A stretch of DNA of 64,000 bases from the NCBI GenBank assembly GCA_033439765.1, contig JAULSN010000007.1, forward strand, positions 124,001 through 188,000, in the 5' to 3' direction. Below, one piece after another: positions 20,698-31,424 of this stretch. A model generated the notes under the pieces. It searched no databases. It saw nothing but the letters and a program-made list of their open reading frames with translations, and was not told the DNA's origin. This stretch comes from Lasiosphaeria ovina. Taxonomy: Eukaryota; Ascomycota; Sordariomycetes; Sordariales; Lasiosphaeriaceae. Made by a program: the position numbers and the translations under genes. Positions within the stretch are counted from its first letter, which is position 1, and the number at the start of each line of letters is the position of its first letter.

Positions 20698-21005
20698 CTA
20701 AGTAGCCCCAGCCTCAATCTGCGCCTCCCTGATCTTCGTGATGTCAACAAAGCGTTTATTTGGGTCCGCAGTGACAGCCTTCTTCTTTTTAGTCCTTTCA
20801 TGCTCCAATTGCGCCCGAAACACGGCGACTTCGTGTTGGGGTAATGCCAAGTCGACATCCTTCCTGCTGAAGCCTTTCGCGACCCTCTTGATTAGGTCCC
20901 ATTGATCCCTGTCAGCTTTCTTTGCCATGTTGAATCTGGCTAGCTGAACCGTCAGATCTGCAACCTTGTAGGGAGTCTTCCACACGCCAGTATTCCTGAG
21001 CGGCC
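20698..21005 (-). pseudogene. pogo/Fot1-type (Tc1/mariner superfamily) transposase, C-terminal fragment
   Basis: The minus frame of 95 codons includes WKTPYKVADLTVQLARFN, then LIKRVAKGFSRKDVDLALPQ and ADPNKRFVDITKIREAQIEA. Fungal pogo/Fot1 transposases end in this way: a PxTPxKxxDL segment, a coiled region, then a basic stretch and N-x-x-FVxIxxIxxAQ. The catalytic DDE core and the CENP-B DNA-binding domain are absent upstream. The element is thus only a tail, cut near 21,005. Confidence 0.6.
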
Positions 21006-21097
21006 CGGAAGAAATGCCGGTTTCTACTATTTCAAGTGCGTTCGAGACGTACTATCCGCCGGAGTCGCATATAGCTACAATGCCTAGTCAATTCTAC

Positions 21098-21240
21098 GTT
21101 GAATGAAGAAAAAATGAAGGAATTTGGAAAAGAATTGAACAAGTTGTGCGCATTCAGCGGTGTGACCTGCGCGAAGGATGTGATGGTGTTTGTGGCTCGC
21201 ACGGCATGTTCCGCAGCCAGGGTGTTCCGCTTTTGGCCTA
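21098..21240 (+). repeat. dispersed repeat shared with 16,612-16,760
   Basis: About 140 bp, same orientation, ending CCAGGGTGTTCCGCTTTTGG. Begins close to the cut edge of the pogo fragment. Confidence 0.75.
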
Positions 21241-21704
21241 GGTGGCTTAGGTTGTGCTCTGCTAGTGGGCTAAAGCACTGCTGTCGTGTTCTATCCAAGG
21301 TGGAGAGAATGCCTTGATTGTCACAAATGGAAGTGGCTGTGAGAGCCGGTCTTTAATTTGTCGCAGAGGGCTGTCAGACCCTAGTTTTCTGGTTGCTAGG
21401 TGGTGGTGCCCCACCAATAGGTGCCCATTTTGGAGGTGGGTGGTGTCACCCCCTCCCCTCCCTCTAGGCAGCTGCTGGGCTGGCCGAGATCGCTTCCAGC
21501 CATCGCACGGCGTTGGCTTACAACCAATGAAGGACTGTGCCCCGCTGGCACAGACTGAACTGCGCCGCCGTCTTAGACCCTAGGCTACTTTAGTCTCATG
21601 CATATAAGGCTGACACCTCATCCATCTGAATCACGCGGTCCGCCCCTCCTAAATACTCACTCAGGTCGTCATCGCTCTAGTGGACAATAATTAGCTCAAC
21701 GCAC
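21241..21704. other. upstream region of the 21.7-kb gene
   Basis: A motif-free frame at 21,314-21,583 +. CATATAAGG at about 21,600 could be the TATA box of the next gene, roughly 105 bp from its start codon. Confidence 0.35.
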
Positions 21705-23237
21705 TTGCAATCCAAAATGACGGACAACCCACTCGAAAGAAGACAGCCGATGGATGCGGCAATCCAAATGGACGCATATAATACTGGGGGCCTATTTCCC
21801 AACTTTGAGAAGAACTCGGACGAGCAGATGTTGCTCCATCAGCGTTGCTCCGAGTGGTTTTCCCGTCGTATTGACCGACTTACTCACGAGTCAGCTACTT
21901 CTACCGACTCAGTACTTAACCGCATCACATGCATCAACGTGGACGTCGTTCGCATCCGTCTCAAAGAGTTGCTACTATGCCTGGAATCCAGTCCAGACAC
22001 GTCCCTCTGGACCGCACTCCGAGCCTGGGACCAAGATTCGGCAGCAACAGCAACAGGCAGCGACGAACAGCAAAAACCAAACTTTGGACTCCTGCAGGCT
22101 GCGTTTCTTCTCCTCGGCTGGCTCTCGATGGTTTACGAGCCGAAACTGGCACCGCACAAATTGAGGTTGGAGATTGTACTACCCAACAACAGGATGGCGA
22201 CTGTGAAGCTATCTTCGCGCTTTCGCAAGCAACTAAGATGGCAGGCCCCGACCGAGTCCATTGAGATTGAGCGATATGCCGCCATGTCATTCCCTCGGCT
22301 TCTACCCCACTTTGGGCTTCGCCTCCCAACTATCGCAAACGACCCAAATGATGGTGGCAACACGCCATTGTTTGGCAACATAGTCAACCATGCGCAGATC
22401 GATAGTCTAGTCACGGCGTCAAACATCTACTATTCCAATCTTCACCGGGTGGGAAAGATTCAGGTTCAGTGGGTCCACGACATTGTTCATCATCTTGACT
22501 TTGACGAGCGCAACCGCACTCTGAGCCTCTTTAAGTTTCCTACCTACTGCGCCCTGATCTGCCTCAGCGATCCCCAGTCAACAAAACCATTGAGTAGGTA
22601 AGTACCAAAATTATACAAATGATTTTCAATCCATTATTTTACTGTCCTAACAAATACCAACAGACTCATAAGCGACGTTGGTGATGACTACTCAGGGACC
22701 GATGACAGCGACGAAACTCGCAATCAGCCCTTCGATGACTACTGTCGCGAGGTCCTAATCACTCTTGGAATTATCTTCGCGCAGGAAGGGCGATCGCGCA
22801 AGGAGCTTCTCAAGCGCGCCGACGGAAACTGGCGCACGCCGGCGGACCCGGCGTGGTAGTTGGCCTTGCAAGGCGACGCCATCATGCGCGACATGTGCAC
22901 GAAGCCGTGGCGCGAACACCTCTTCTTCGACTACCTCGAATCCCCGCCGATCCGCAGCAACTATTCACCGCGCGTCGACTTTCCCTATCTCGGAGACAAG
23001 CTCCTCCGGTTGCAGGCATACATGGAAACCCAAAGTCCAAATGACTTCCGGACCCTCATCTTCGATCGTCGTGACCCGTTGAGGTTTTGGACTTTCGTTC
23101 TAGCGATAGGAATCGGGGGTGTCGCCTTGGTTATAGGTCTGATTCAGACTGGCCTTACGGCGGCGCAGCTTGTCCCGAGTCCAGAAAGCCCAACACCTGC
23201 AGGAGACTTGGTGGTGCGACGGTGCGTGGTTGCTTAA
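21705..23237 (+). pseudogene. fungal-specific family with C-terminal membrane segment; two exons, one in-frame TAG
   Basis: Exon 1 (21,705-22,597) has a possible second start at 21,717. It is followed by an intron at 22,598-22,663 (GTAAGT, CCTAACA, CAACAG). Exon 2 continues RLISDVGDDYSGTDDSDE. The frame meets TAG at 22,857-22,859, then continues open for 125 codons to 23,235. The continuation holds LALQGDAIMRDMCTKPWREH, RVDFPYLGDKLLRLQAYMET and FRTLIFDRRDPLRFW, then a hydrophobic segment VLAIGIGGVALVIGLIQTG. I remember this arrangement as the C-terminus of a large fungal family of unknown function. The full product would be about 488 codons. The TAG would be CAG before a C-to-T change at CpA. 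It could also be a sequencing error. Confidence 0.6.
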
Positions 23238-23727
23238 TCTGAAGTTGGAATGCGTTTGGCTTCGTCCGAGGAATCGAGTGCAAGAAGTGGTGGATTTGGC
23301 CTGCAGCCTGCGCGGCCTGCCCTGCAAGTGAACAGTGCTAATTGTGGTGTGGTTGATTGATTTGAAGTTAGAATGCGTTTGTACTGGCAATGGAATCGCA
23401 TACCCCGCTAATGCCTGCCGATCACACGGCGACTTGTGTCTCGCTGATATCTTTAACGTCATGACATGATACCCGAGCGAGAATGGCTCGCGCTCCTCGT
23501 TGGTCGCTCCTCCCGACACCAACACCGACACCGACAGCACCCTCCACTATTTGCCCGTGCCCATGCCCGTGCCCATGCCTGTCGATTCAACGTACAGACG
23601 ACGCAGGGCAGCCAGCTGTGGGAACACATTCAGCCCGCGACGTAGGCACACATCATACCTCCTTCACCTCCTTCGATTGGTCCATCTTCTAACGCCTCCA
23701 TAACCATGGTTTTTTCAAAACTGCTTT
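23238..23727. other. short repeats, no gene
   Basis: GAAGTTGGAATGCGTTTG at about 23,243 and GAAGTTAGAATGCGTTTG at about 23,364 are a direct repeat. A run of CCGTGCCCATG units lies near 23,560. CAGACGACGCAGGGCAGCC, at about 23,597, recurs at 24,803. Confidence 0.5.
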
Positions 23728-24420
23728 CTATGATGCCGTTGCGTGGAGACTCCCTTTACCCATACGCAAGCAACAGATACGAATGGAAATAAACTGCCTC
23801 CTTCGCCCTCCGCCGAGCTCTCCCCCCTCCGCCGAACCTGAAGACATCAAATCGTCATCGTCGTCCTCGGTCAGAGTTGGTACGCTGCCGGCGCCGGCGC
23901 CGAACGACCGGGCGAGGGACGCCCCACAGCTTCTCACAAAGGTCTAGCCATGGAAGCGAAGCGCCCCGGAATTGCCCGATTTGGGGGTTTCCCTATATGG
24001 GAGGGAAGGTTAACTATATGGCCATGGCCAAATCAAGGGAAAATGAATCAACTTACCATGACGAGTGCAGTCAAGACACTCGGCCTGAGGTTCCACTGCC
24101 CCTCGTCGACATTGATCTCAACATCTTGTCTGCTGAGTTCCGCGATGGTTCTTTCGTAAGCAGCCCTTTTAAACATGAACCCGACGTCGCTGGCCCCGGC
24201 CAATCCCGTCACACATTGTTCGGAGGATGACGTGCTTGACCTCGTCGGGCCATCTACGCCGCTGGTTGGGGGCATTGGCACCAGCTGGCGCATCTCCAGC
24301 ATCGGCACCAGCTGGCGCATCGCCAACAGCTGGGGCAGGTTCCGGCAACGGCAGGAAAGATGGCGACTGCAAAGGGTTCCTGGCAGGCATGATGATGTCG
24401 AGGGTCTTGCGCTTCACGGG
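23728..24420 (-). pseudogene. Myb/SANT-like multi-copy family, copy at 24 kb
   Basis: Read on the minus strand: the first exon holds RRRWPDEVKHVILRTMCDGI, then a frameshift, then DVGFMFKRAAYERTIAELS. This follows the same pattern as the 61-kb copy (DEVKLVIFQTMC, then VTFKSAAYHKPIKEVARQ), which resembles a Myb/SANT-like DNA-binding domain. The intron is at 24,056-23,944 (GTAAGT to CATGGCTAG, 113 nt). The last exon gives SCGASLARSFGAGAGSVP and TLTEDDDDDLMSS, then stops at 23,728. Several shifts make it nonfunctional. The retained splice sites show that the ancestor was a spliced protein-coding gene. Confidence 0.55.
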
Positions 24421-24653
24421 TTCCGGCTCCCGGCTCCTAGGGGAAGGTGAATGGTGAAAGGTGAATGTTTTGCGGCTCGACTTTAGCGGTGAAGGTCGAG
24501 TGTCCGATAAATGACGACATTAACGGTTGGGAAATGACGAGCTGGCGTTGTGGTTTGTGCGTGACGAGCGAGGGGCGGCTGTCTATCTGGGCGGGAGATG
24601 GCGATGGCGACGGCGAGCCCGTTGACTAGGAATACACAATGCTAGTTACACTA

Positions 24654-24746
24654 TTAGTTGTTCCTTTTTTTCTTTATGTTGCATCACATGCCGGCCGCTG
24701 CGCTCCGGACACCCAAACTTTGAACGGCCTGGAGCCGTGGAATGCT
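24654..24746 (-). repeat. repeat upstream of the Myb/SANT family start, inverted to 27,650-27,715
   Basis: ACTTTGAACGGCCTGGAGCCGT here matches, as reverse complement, GGCCCCGGGCCGTTCAAAGT at 27,663, within about 65 bp of shared sequence. TTAGTTGTTCCT plus a T-rich run at 24,655 also matches 27,466, upstream of the next copy. Confidence 0.65.
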
Positions 24747-24851
24747 CGTCGCCCGCAGCATCCTCCCCTATTTGCCCATGCCTGTCCTGTCGATTTCACG
24801 TGCAGACGACGCAGGGCAGCCAGGCCCAGGCCCAGGCCGTTCGAACTGCTC

Positions 24852-25202
24852 CAATCACTCAAGTCCAACCAGATCAAGCCCAGCAGATCCCTCTCCCTGA
24901 GTCAATCTCCAGTTGCCGCCTCTGGATCAAATGAACCACTCAACAACCCCAACCCCCGGAGAAAAAAGTCCAAGTTGCACAAACAACCTCTCGAAATGTT
25001 CGTTGCGGAAGTCCTTGCACACGAGACAACAAATCGGGATGCGATTCTTCGATTCATGGCCGTGGTCCGCGCATGGCGAGAGGTTGGCGGCGACGTTCGC
25101 GGGCAGCTGTTGCAGGTCGAGAAATGCAACAACACGACACAAGCCTTGGACAATCTGAGGATAGCTATCCAGGAAAACTCACAGCTGTTTTCCTTCCTGT
25201 AA
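24852..25202 (+). CDS. hypothetical ORF, C-terminal part
   Basis: The frame is open from 24,639 to 25,202. Its first 70 codons lie in repeat sequence, so the credible part starts near 24,840. It contains PRRKKSKLHKQPLEMFVAEV, then AILRFMAVVRAWREVGGDVR and ALDNLRIAIQENSQLFSFL. It looks helical, with a basic patch at the start. No known domain. It could be the last exon of a longer gene. Confidence 0.3.
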   Translation, partial: QSLKSNQIKPSRSLSLSQSPVAASGSNEPLNNPNPRRKKSKLHKQPLEMFVAEVLAHETTNRDAILRFMAVVRAWREVGGDVRGQLLQVEKCNNTTQALDNLRIAIQENSQLFSFL

Positions 25203-25612
25203 ATCCTGGCCAGTGTTCACCTTGTCCGGAACCTCGAACGTTGGGTTACAACCATTGCTCCACCGGCGATCGACAGCCTCTTGGGAATTCGAGGACTTCC
25301 ACACACCGAGCAGAGCCATAGGTCCATACGAAACGAGCTTACCGCCTATCAGAATAGGATCAGCTGTGTGGTGCAACAACAGCTGCATACAGCGAAGAGG
25401 GAATTCTCTGTTTTGTACCACCTGTCTTCAAGGATTATCGGCAAGTGACTAGAAAGCAGGTGCAGCACTTGGGCAAAGACGACATCATATTGTTCCGTTC
25501 GAGACTCCAGGGGGTAGCTTATGTAGAACGCTTGTGCCAAGTCGGCAGGGCTTTTCAGATGGGGGTCTTTGGGGCTGTGGAGCTTACGGAGCGGCCGTTT
25601 GAAGTGCGGCAA
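25203..25612 (-). pseudogene. unassigned degenerate coding sequence
   Basis: Two minus frames together look like one broken gene. 25,612-25,349 gives SYPLESRTEQYDVVFAQVLHL. 25,421-25,203 gives LLHHTADPILIGGKLVSYGP and MALLGVWKSSNSQEAVDRRW. They overlap across a frameshift at about 25,385. No motif recognised. It is convergent with the hypothetical ORF ending at 25,202. Confidence 0.3.
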
Positions 25613-26500
25613 GGGAATCTGTCCGAGCTTGATCTCGAGGGCCTACTACCTACTTCAGTTGCTTTAATATTCGTCTTCGTCAGCAAGAGAGTCGGAATAT
25701 ACATACAGGCTGGCCAGGCCTGAGTTGGAGTTCTCTAGACGTGTGTGCCATACCTTGTCCTCGGTTGCCCGTTGCGAGTTTACACCGACGTAACTATCGT
25801 GCTAATAACCCAAATTCGCAGGGTAAAAGATTCAGCCACATGCCTGCGCCCACAACGAAGGCCCTAGGCCAAAACCTGTCTCATGCAATTGCACGGCCCT
25901 AATCAATCTAATTAGACCCATGACGCGGTACGAATTAGTACTTGTAGCCCATGGTCCTGTGGAAGAACATGACAGAAGTGTGGAACAGGGTGTGTAACAG
26001 ACACGAACACAAAGAGTGACTGGACTCCCTTTACCTCCTATAGCAAACACGAAGAGCGACTCTTCTGTCTCTCCCGGGCCCGCCGCCGGCTAGATCGAGC
26101 TGCCACCAAGAATCCCCATCCGAGAGAAAGAAATGCAAGGACCAACCAACTCGTGTTAGACTCCGAGACGCGCCGCCCAAGTGGTCCGAGTCAAGAGGGG
26201 CAGACCACCCAGTGGCTGGCCTTGGGGGATTTCGTTAATGCTAAAGTTTGGCCGCTTGTTGGAGCGCCTTGGAATTAGCATCAGGAATTTCATGATGCAT
26301 GATGATCTGGTTCTGGTCAGATGCGGACGACGAGGGAGGACCTGAAATATATATATATCTATTGTGTGTGGCTATTTCAAACTTGCTGAACCTTGAGACT
26401 CGGCACTTTAGATGCCGTTCCTGACGATTCTATTCGAAAAAAAATGATCCATGCGAGGCCCTTTTCCTAACAACCCGCCCTCAGCCAAAGACCCGCAGAA
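25613..26500. other. no gene; partial copies of a short repeat
   Basis: AACAGACACGAA-A and GACTCCCTTTACC near 25,995-26,035 are partial copies of the short repeat that marks the 3' end of Myb/SANT family copies. An AT dinucleotide run lies at about 26,350. Nothing else is seen. Confidence 0.4.
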
Positions 26501-27462
26501 TATGCAACAGACACAAATGAGCGACTCCCTTTACCGCCTGCAATAGATACGAATGGAAATAGCTGCCCCCTTCCGAGCCCTTCGTCGAGGCCGAACACAT
26601 CACATGGGTCGTCGTCCTCAATCCCCACAACCATTTAGTGACCCGGGACCGCCTTCAGCGCAGTTGGTACGGTGCCGGCGAGCTCACAGAGGTGCCGCCG
26701 CCGCCGGCTTGATCGAGTTTGTTACTATGAGTCCCCATCATCCGGTTCCACCTTTACCTTTACGAGGTTGCGATCGGCTTCCCCCCGGGCTTCTTCCCTC
26801 TCTCGCATTTCGTCAGTAAAAGCACCGCCGGACCTTCCCACATCATCGACCCACTGGCCAGGTGCCAATGTAGGCGGCTCAGTCTCAGTCTCAGGCTCAG
26901 GCTCCCTACGAGGGACCTTCTTCCTTCGGTGACTCTCACCGCCGTCGTCGTCATCATCGCCGTCATCGTCGTCTGGGGCGGCAGCAAGCTTCTTTGGTTC
27001 ACCAAGAACAAGCTGGCGTAATACCTCAGCCGCCGCCCCGTGACTTGATGGAAGAGTCCTACCATGGAAGTGGAAGCCAGGGGCTCGGTTGTCTCTCATT
27101 TCGGGGTTTTCCTACATGCAAGGTTACCTAACTACCTGGCCAAAGCCCAAACCCAAGGGAAAATGCATACTTACGTTGCCGAGTTGACCCCAGGCAGCCG
27201 ACGCCACGTACGACGCCGAGTCAACAGGCAGGCCGTCCAGCCGCATATCCGCCACGCGCAAAGGAGGCCGGGTCGCTTCCATGTACAGCGGGGCCGGGTC
27301 CGGCGACGTTATGGAAGACAGAGGGGGCAAGACAGTCCCAGGAGGCATGCTGAAAGATGGTGATGCCGTCGGGGCTACAGTGCCCTGCTGCGTGGAAGAT
27401 ATTGATGTTTGGCGGAGAGACATACTGAACGACCAGGTCAAAAATGCCAGTTCCCCGGGCAT
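26500..27462 (-). pseudogene. Myb/SANT-like multi-copy family, copy at 27 kb
   Basis: The minus strand starts at 27,462 or at the internal MSLRQTSISS, and gives ISSTQQGTVAPTASPSFSMP, then VDSASYVASAAWGQLGNV. The conserved intron is at 27,174-27,059 (GTAAGT to CATGGTAG, 116 nt). The last exon encodes LRQLVLGEPKKLAA in one frame, then an acidic-basic run (DDDDGDDDDDGGESHRRKKV) and LAPGQWVDDVGRSG. The central Myb/SANT-like helices are mostly deleted. Its 3' flank (26,502-26,720) is shared with 60,690-60,915. Upstream, CTTATAAG at 27,512 is also conserved at 61,922 and may be the family's TATA element. Confidence 0.55.
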
Positions 27463-27500
27463 GTTAGTTGTTCCTGTTTCTTCATATTACATCAAGGCCA

Positions 27501-27912
27501 GGCGGGCTCTTCTTATAAGCAATATATACATGATTCAACACGATTTATCACATGCATCATAGTCTACATCTACACAGGCGTCATACACTAATAACCGGCG
27601 TTCGAGTTATCCGGCGGTTCACACGTGTCATCGGCAAATCCATGGTTATGCCGAACCTTGACGGCCCCGGGCCGTTCAAAGTTCGGGTGTGTGGACCGGA
27701 GCGGCCGGTATGTGATGCGCCAGCTGTAGTCAGCCGGATCCAGGAACCTTTCGTGTTGGACTTGTGCTTCGTGCTTCCGCCGGGTATTAGCTTTTGTTTC
27801 GTAACCGACTTTAGTCTATATATAGCATCCGGCGGTTCACTTGATTAAAGTTAGCAAAGCCCGAGAGTTGCTAGCATACCTGAGCGCTTGATCGGTGCGT
27901 TAGTTGATGTAG
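27501..27912. repeat. 5' flank of the Myb/SANT family, shared with 61,911-62,090
   Basis: GGCGGGCTCTTCTTATAAGC, then ATAACCGGCGTTCGA and GCGGTTCACTTGATTAA, then CGCGAGCTG match 61,911-62,090 in the same orientation. Between about 27,626 and 27,830 this copy has about 205 bp of extra sequence. The extra piece carries segments matching 24,680-24,745 (inverted) and 4,205-4,300 (direct). Confidence 0.7.
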
Positions 27913-27963
27913 TGCTGAGGTTGCGCGAGCTGACTGAGCTGTGGATTGATCAGATCAGAGGAG

Positions 27964-28438
27964 ATGGCGCGAAAGAGCGATCCTGCCCTAGGCGAAAACT
28001 TCCTTCAGCAGCAGCTACCACAGCTCCCCTCCCAGCCGCAGCAGCTCCACCCTCCCAGCAGTTGCCACAGCTCCGCCCCTCCCAGCAGCAGCAGAACCAG
28101 CAGCAGCAGCTACTACCCGGCCCCTCGCTGCCAGCAAGACAGTCCCAGTCACTATTCCGACTGATAGCAGCAAGCTCCTTTTCCGCCGACCGGACGGTGA
28201 TGACGCTGCTGGTTATAGCCCGGGGGGTAGCCCCGAGGCCGAGAGCAACGCTGAGATCCGGGCGAGGCTAGACGACGCTTTCACCGAGGTTATGGGGCGG
28301 CTGCGCGCCGCGCCGGACACGTACGTGATGCGGCCCGACGAGTTCTCCCTATCCAATTACTTTCAGCATAGGTTTGACCGTAAGGATAAGATGATTATGG
28401 GTGCCCGGAAGCGGTATTGGCAGTGTACTACTGCGTGA
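27964..28438 (+). pseudogene. unassigned gene with a frameshift in a CAG tract
   Basis: Starts ATGGCGCGAAAG at 27,964. The first frame gives ARKSDPALGENFLQQQLPQL. After CAG/GCA-rich low-complexity sequence, the open frame is a different plus frame: SKTVPVTIPTDSSKLLFRRP, then IRARLDDAFTEVMGRLRAAP, then TYVMRPDEFSLSNYFQHRFD and a TGA at 28,436. The C-terminal part is clearly protein-like. Either a one-base slip in the CAG tract broke the gene or an intron removes it. I cannot name the family. It sits just downstream of Myb/SANT family flanking sequence and may be part of the same mobile or duplicated unit. Confidence 0.4.
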
Positions 28439-31099
28439 TCAGGATATGTTGGGGTTATTTTTGTTGGCGTTGGGGATTGGATTGGATTGGCGTATTAGAA
28501 TAGCTCTCCCTGGTCAGAGTTTTTCCAGGTTTTTATTACTATATTAGTCGCTCATTCGTATTTATTGTCAGTCGCTCACTCGTGTTTGTTGTACGAGGCA
28601 AAGGGAGTCAGTCGCTCCATTCGTGTTTGTTGCTTGTCAGGGAAAGGCCTCACATAGATCATTTTGAGTATAGTTGAAAGGAATGCTTCTTCCAAAGTGC
28701 TGTTTGCCGTATTTTGATGCCTCAGACCCGCGGGTTCACTTGCTAGTGGGTCCCAAGATGAATGGCGACCATGTGCCCGATGCTCGCCGCCCCGGCATCG
28801 TATCCCAACTGTCAGCCTTCCAATCTCCTGCCCAGGCTTTTAAACTTGCTCGCCCTGCAGCGGAGGTCGTTAATTTCCGCCCCAGAGCCTCCTGAAGATC
28901 TTTTCCGGGCTGGCGGCCGACCATCTCCCGTGCGAATCGACCAAGTACGGAGCCCACGGGATTTTCCACGAGTTGCAGTTCCGTGAAATACTCGGAATTG
29001 TCTGGGTGTTGGGCAAAATTGGGCGATAGGAACAGGCTTGGACCGGTAAGACGATGAACCTTCTTCAGGCTGGAAAATGATCGCCGGGAAGGCTGCTCTT
29101 CGGATTGTGTCGTCACTCTCTCTCCCCTGTGCCAGGCATAAGGGGTCAAGAGCTCTGCTCTAGAGTGCTTGAGATGCCTTCGTCGCCGGCGCGTCCGATA
29201 CGTACTAGACTAACGCGTCGGACGGACTTGGCACCTCCTTCTTCGGCAGGATCCTTTACCGCCTGGCCTTCTTCTTTTGCGAGCAATAAAATAGAGATCA
29301 AGCCGCGGAGAGTAGCGGACGATAGCAGATACCGCCGAACTGGCGAGTCGACGAGAACCTAAAGCGCGAATTTGTTTCTTCTCATACGACAACCGATCCT
29401 ATAGGGGGCTGCTTTTCGGCCATCAAAGACTTCCCTAACTATAGTCTCCGGGCCCCTGAACCTGCTCGCTGACTCCAAACCCGGACTTGTCGTCCGTACG
29501 GCGCTGGAACGCCTGTACGCCACCAGTGGTAGTATGGTTAACGCGACTGAGGTGTTTATTAGCCTGCAGATGCTCTGCCAGCTGACTCCTATCATGGTAT
29601 GGCCCGAGAAAGAGGGCTGAGGTGCCACCTGCTCTTTACGATGGACCACGCCCTATCTAGTATTAACCCCAATAACCTAAAGCTTGTGGTTTACGTCGGA
29701 CGCTTTCTGTATCTCGCGGCGTGTGCTGTCCTATGGAAGGCGCTGGCCAAGTACGGCCAAGACGGGGTTCAGTAAAGACGAGCCCGGCCAAGACAAAGCC
29801 GCCACGGACTGGGGGGGAGGCTGAAGTCGAGACTTGGAAGGTAGCCGGGCCTTTCGAGGCCGAGGCGGACTATGACCAAATATTGGGGGAGGAAGAGGAG
29901 CTGAGGATTTTTCTGTCCGCCTCCAGCACTTGGGGCGACTTTCACCAGATCGCCTTTGCTTCCATTCACGAGCACGACTATGGGCCCGATACGGAAAACC
30001 CTCTAAGAAGCCGAGCTGTCGCTTTCTGCCGCGGGCCGGGGCATGCATCTAGTGTCTGCCGCCGGAGCTACTTAGAGGGTCATGGAGTAGATTGCCGACT
30101 CCTTTTTCTCAAGGAATCGATCGTCGGGCGTACGCGGCTGAAACTGGGCTTGCGCACCGGCCGGCAGGAGTTCACGCTGGGGGCGGCGGCGGCACGAGCT
30201 TCGGAGCATCGCAGATCGTAAACATGGCGGCATCGAAGTCCGTTAAAGCCCGATGCACGGCTCTCGCAAGCCGTCCCCCCATGCATATGTGGGCGTCAGA
30301 TCCATAAGTCGGGAACGCCGTGCATGCCGATCCAAAGTCTGGCGACCAAGTGGCAAGTGGTTCGTCAACGCCAGGATCGTTTCACTTCATACGATATGGC
30401 GGTGTCACATTGTGCCACTGCTGGTGTCGATTGTGATATTCACTCGACAGGATCCTCTTCCTCGGGGTACTCTCCCAGCTACAGAGAACATAGAGGGAAA
30501 AAGCAGGAAAGGAAAGCAGAGAAGACGGGAAGCACACAAGAATCGATCCGCTTCTGGCTTTGGTAAACCTGGGGTCGGCGTTCATTGCCACGTGCGTGCC
30601 AAGAAAGGCATTTAATGCACACACCGACGGCCTCATGTACTACAAGAGCCGTGGCAGATGTTGGCAGCCATGTGGGGCCACCAAGAACGTGGAAAAGTAG
30701 AAAAAGGGCCAATCGAGGGGTTCGGCAGGCATCCGGGCAACTGGAGCCAAGCGCGAAAGGGGGGGTGGTGGACGGTGAGTGGGGCCAAGGGAAGGGAAGA
30801 GGACTGGTGCATTGGCTAGGGAAGGGATTGGAGGGATGTCATGATTATTACTCTGGCGACAGCTTCATTTGCAGAATGTTGGACCCTCTAACCATGCCGC
30901 AGCTTGCTTGACCAATCGCTACCATGAAGATGAAGCTGAAGCTGTCAGCCTCGGTCTCAGGGACGACGCCGGCGAACACTCGCCAGCTTCGTCTCGCCTT
31001 CCACGCCGTGTCTTGTCGCCGGCCAGTCGGCCATCTCGCTCGGGCCTAGTAACAACAATTACAAGCCAGGCTACGCGGTGGCGCCTGGTTCCTGCATCT
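28439..31099. other. degenerate sequence, no gene supported
   Basis: Open frames without motifs: 28,736-29,149 - (137 codons, with LQEALGRKLTTSAAGRA), 29,721-30,221 + (166 codons, with EEELRIFLSASSTWGDF) and 30,585-30,911 +. The 29.4-30.2 kb stretch has protein-like patches in several plus frames and is probably one or two decayed genes. TCAGTCGCTC-TTCGT-TT repeats at 28,545, 28,570 and 28,610. Confidence 0.4.
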
Positions 31100-31390
31100 G
31101 TGCCAGACAGCACTGAGCTGCGCCTGCCAGCGCGGGCACGAGTCCATCGTCCAGCTGCTTCTAGAGACGGACGGGATTGATATCGATTCGAAGGATAAAC
31201 ACGACCGGACACCGCTAAGTTATGCTGCGGAGAGTGGACATGAGGCCGTAGTCAAGCTGCTGCTGGAAAGCGGCGAAGTCGACGTTGATTAGATGGCAAC
31301 TGGCTACTTTGGCGGCTGAACGCCGCTTAGCTTTGCGGCTAGAGCAAAACACCAGACCGTTGTCAAGCTGCTCCAGCGTCGATATGCTCG
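31100..31390 (+). pseudogene. ankyrin repeat relic
   Basis: The plus frame from 31,112 reads LSCACQRGHESIVQLLLETD, then DSKDKHDRTPLSYAAESGHE and AVVKLLLESGEVDVD, then a TAG. This is one complete ankyrin repeat with parts on both sides. After the TAG, TPLSFAARAKHQTVVKLLQ follows a TGA that stands where the usual Arg codon (CGA) would be. Ankyrin repeats in fungi often form the C-terminus of NLR or effector-like proteins. No NTPase domain is found upstream here. Confidence 0.7.
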
Positions 31391-31424
31391 TGACCGGGCT
31401 TCTCGAAATCGTCAAAGATTGAGG

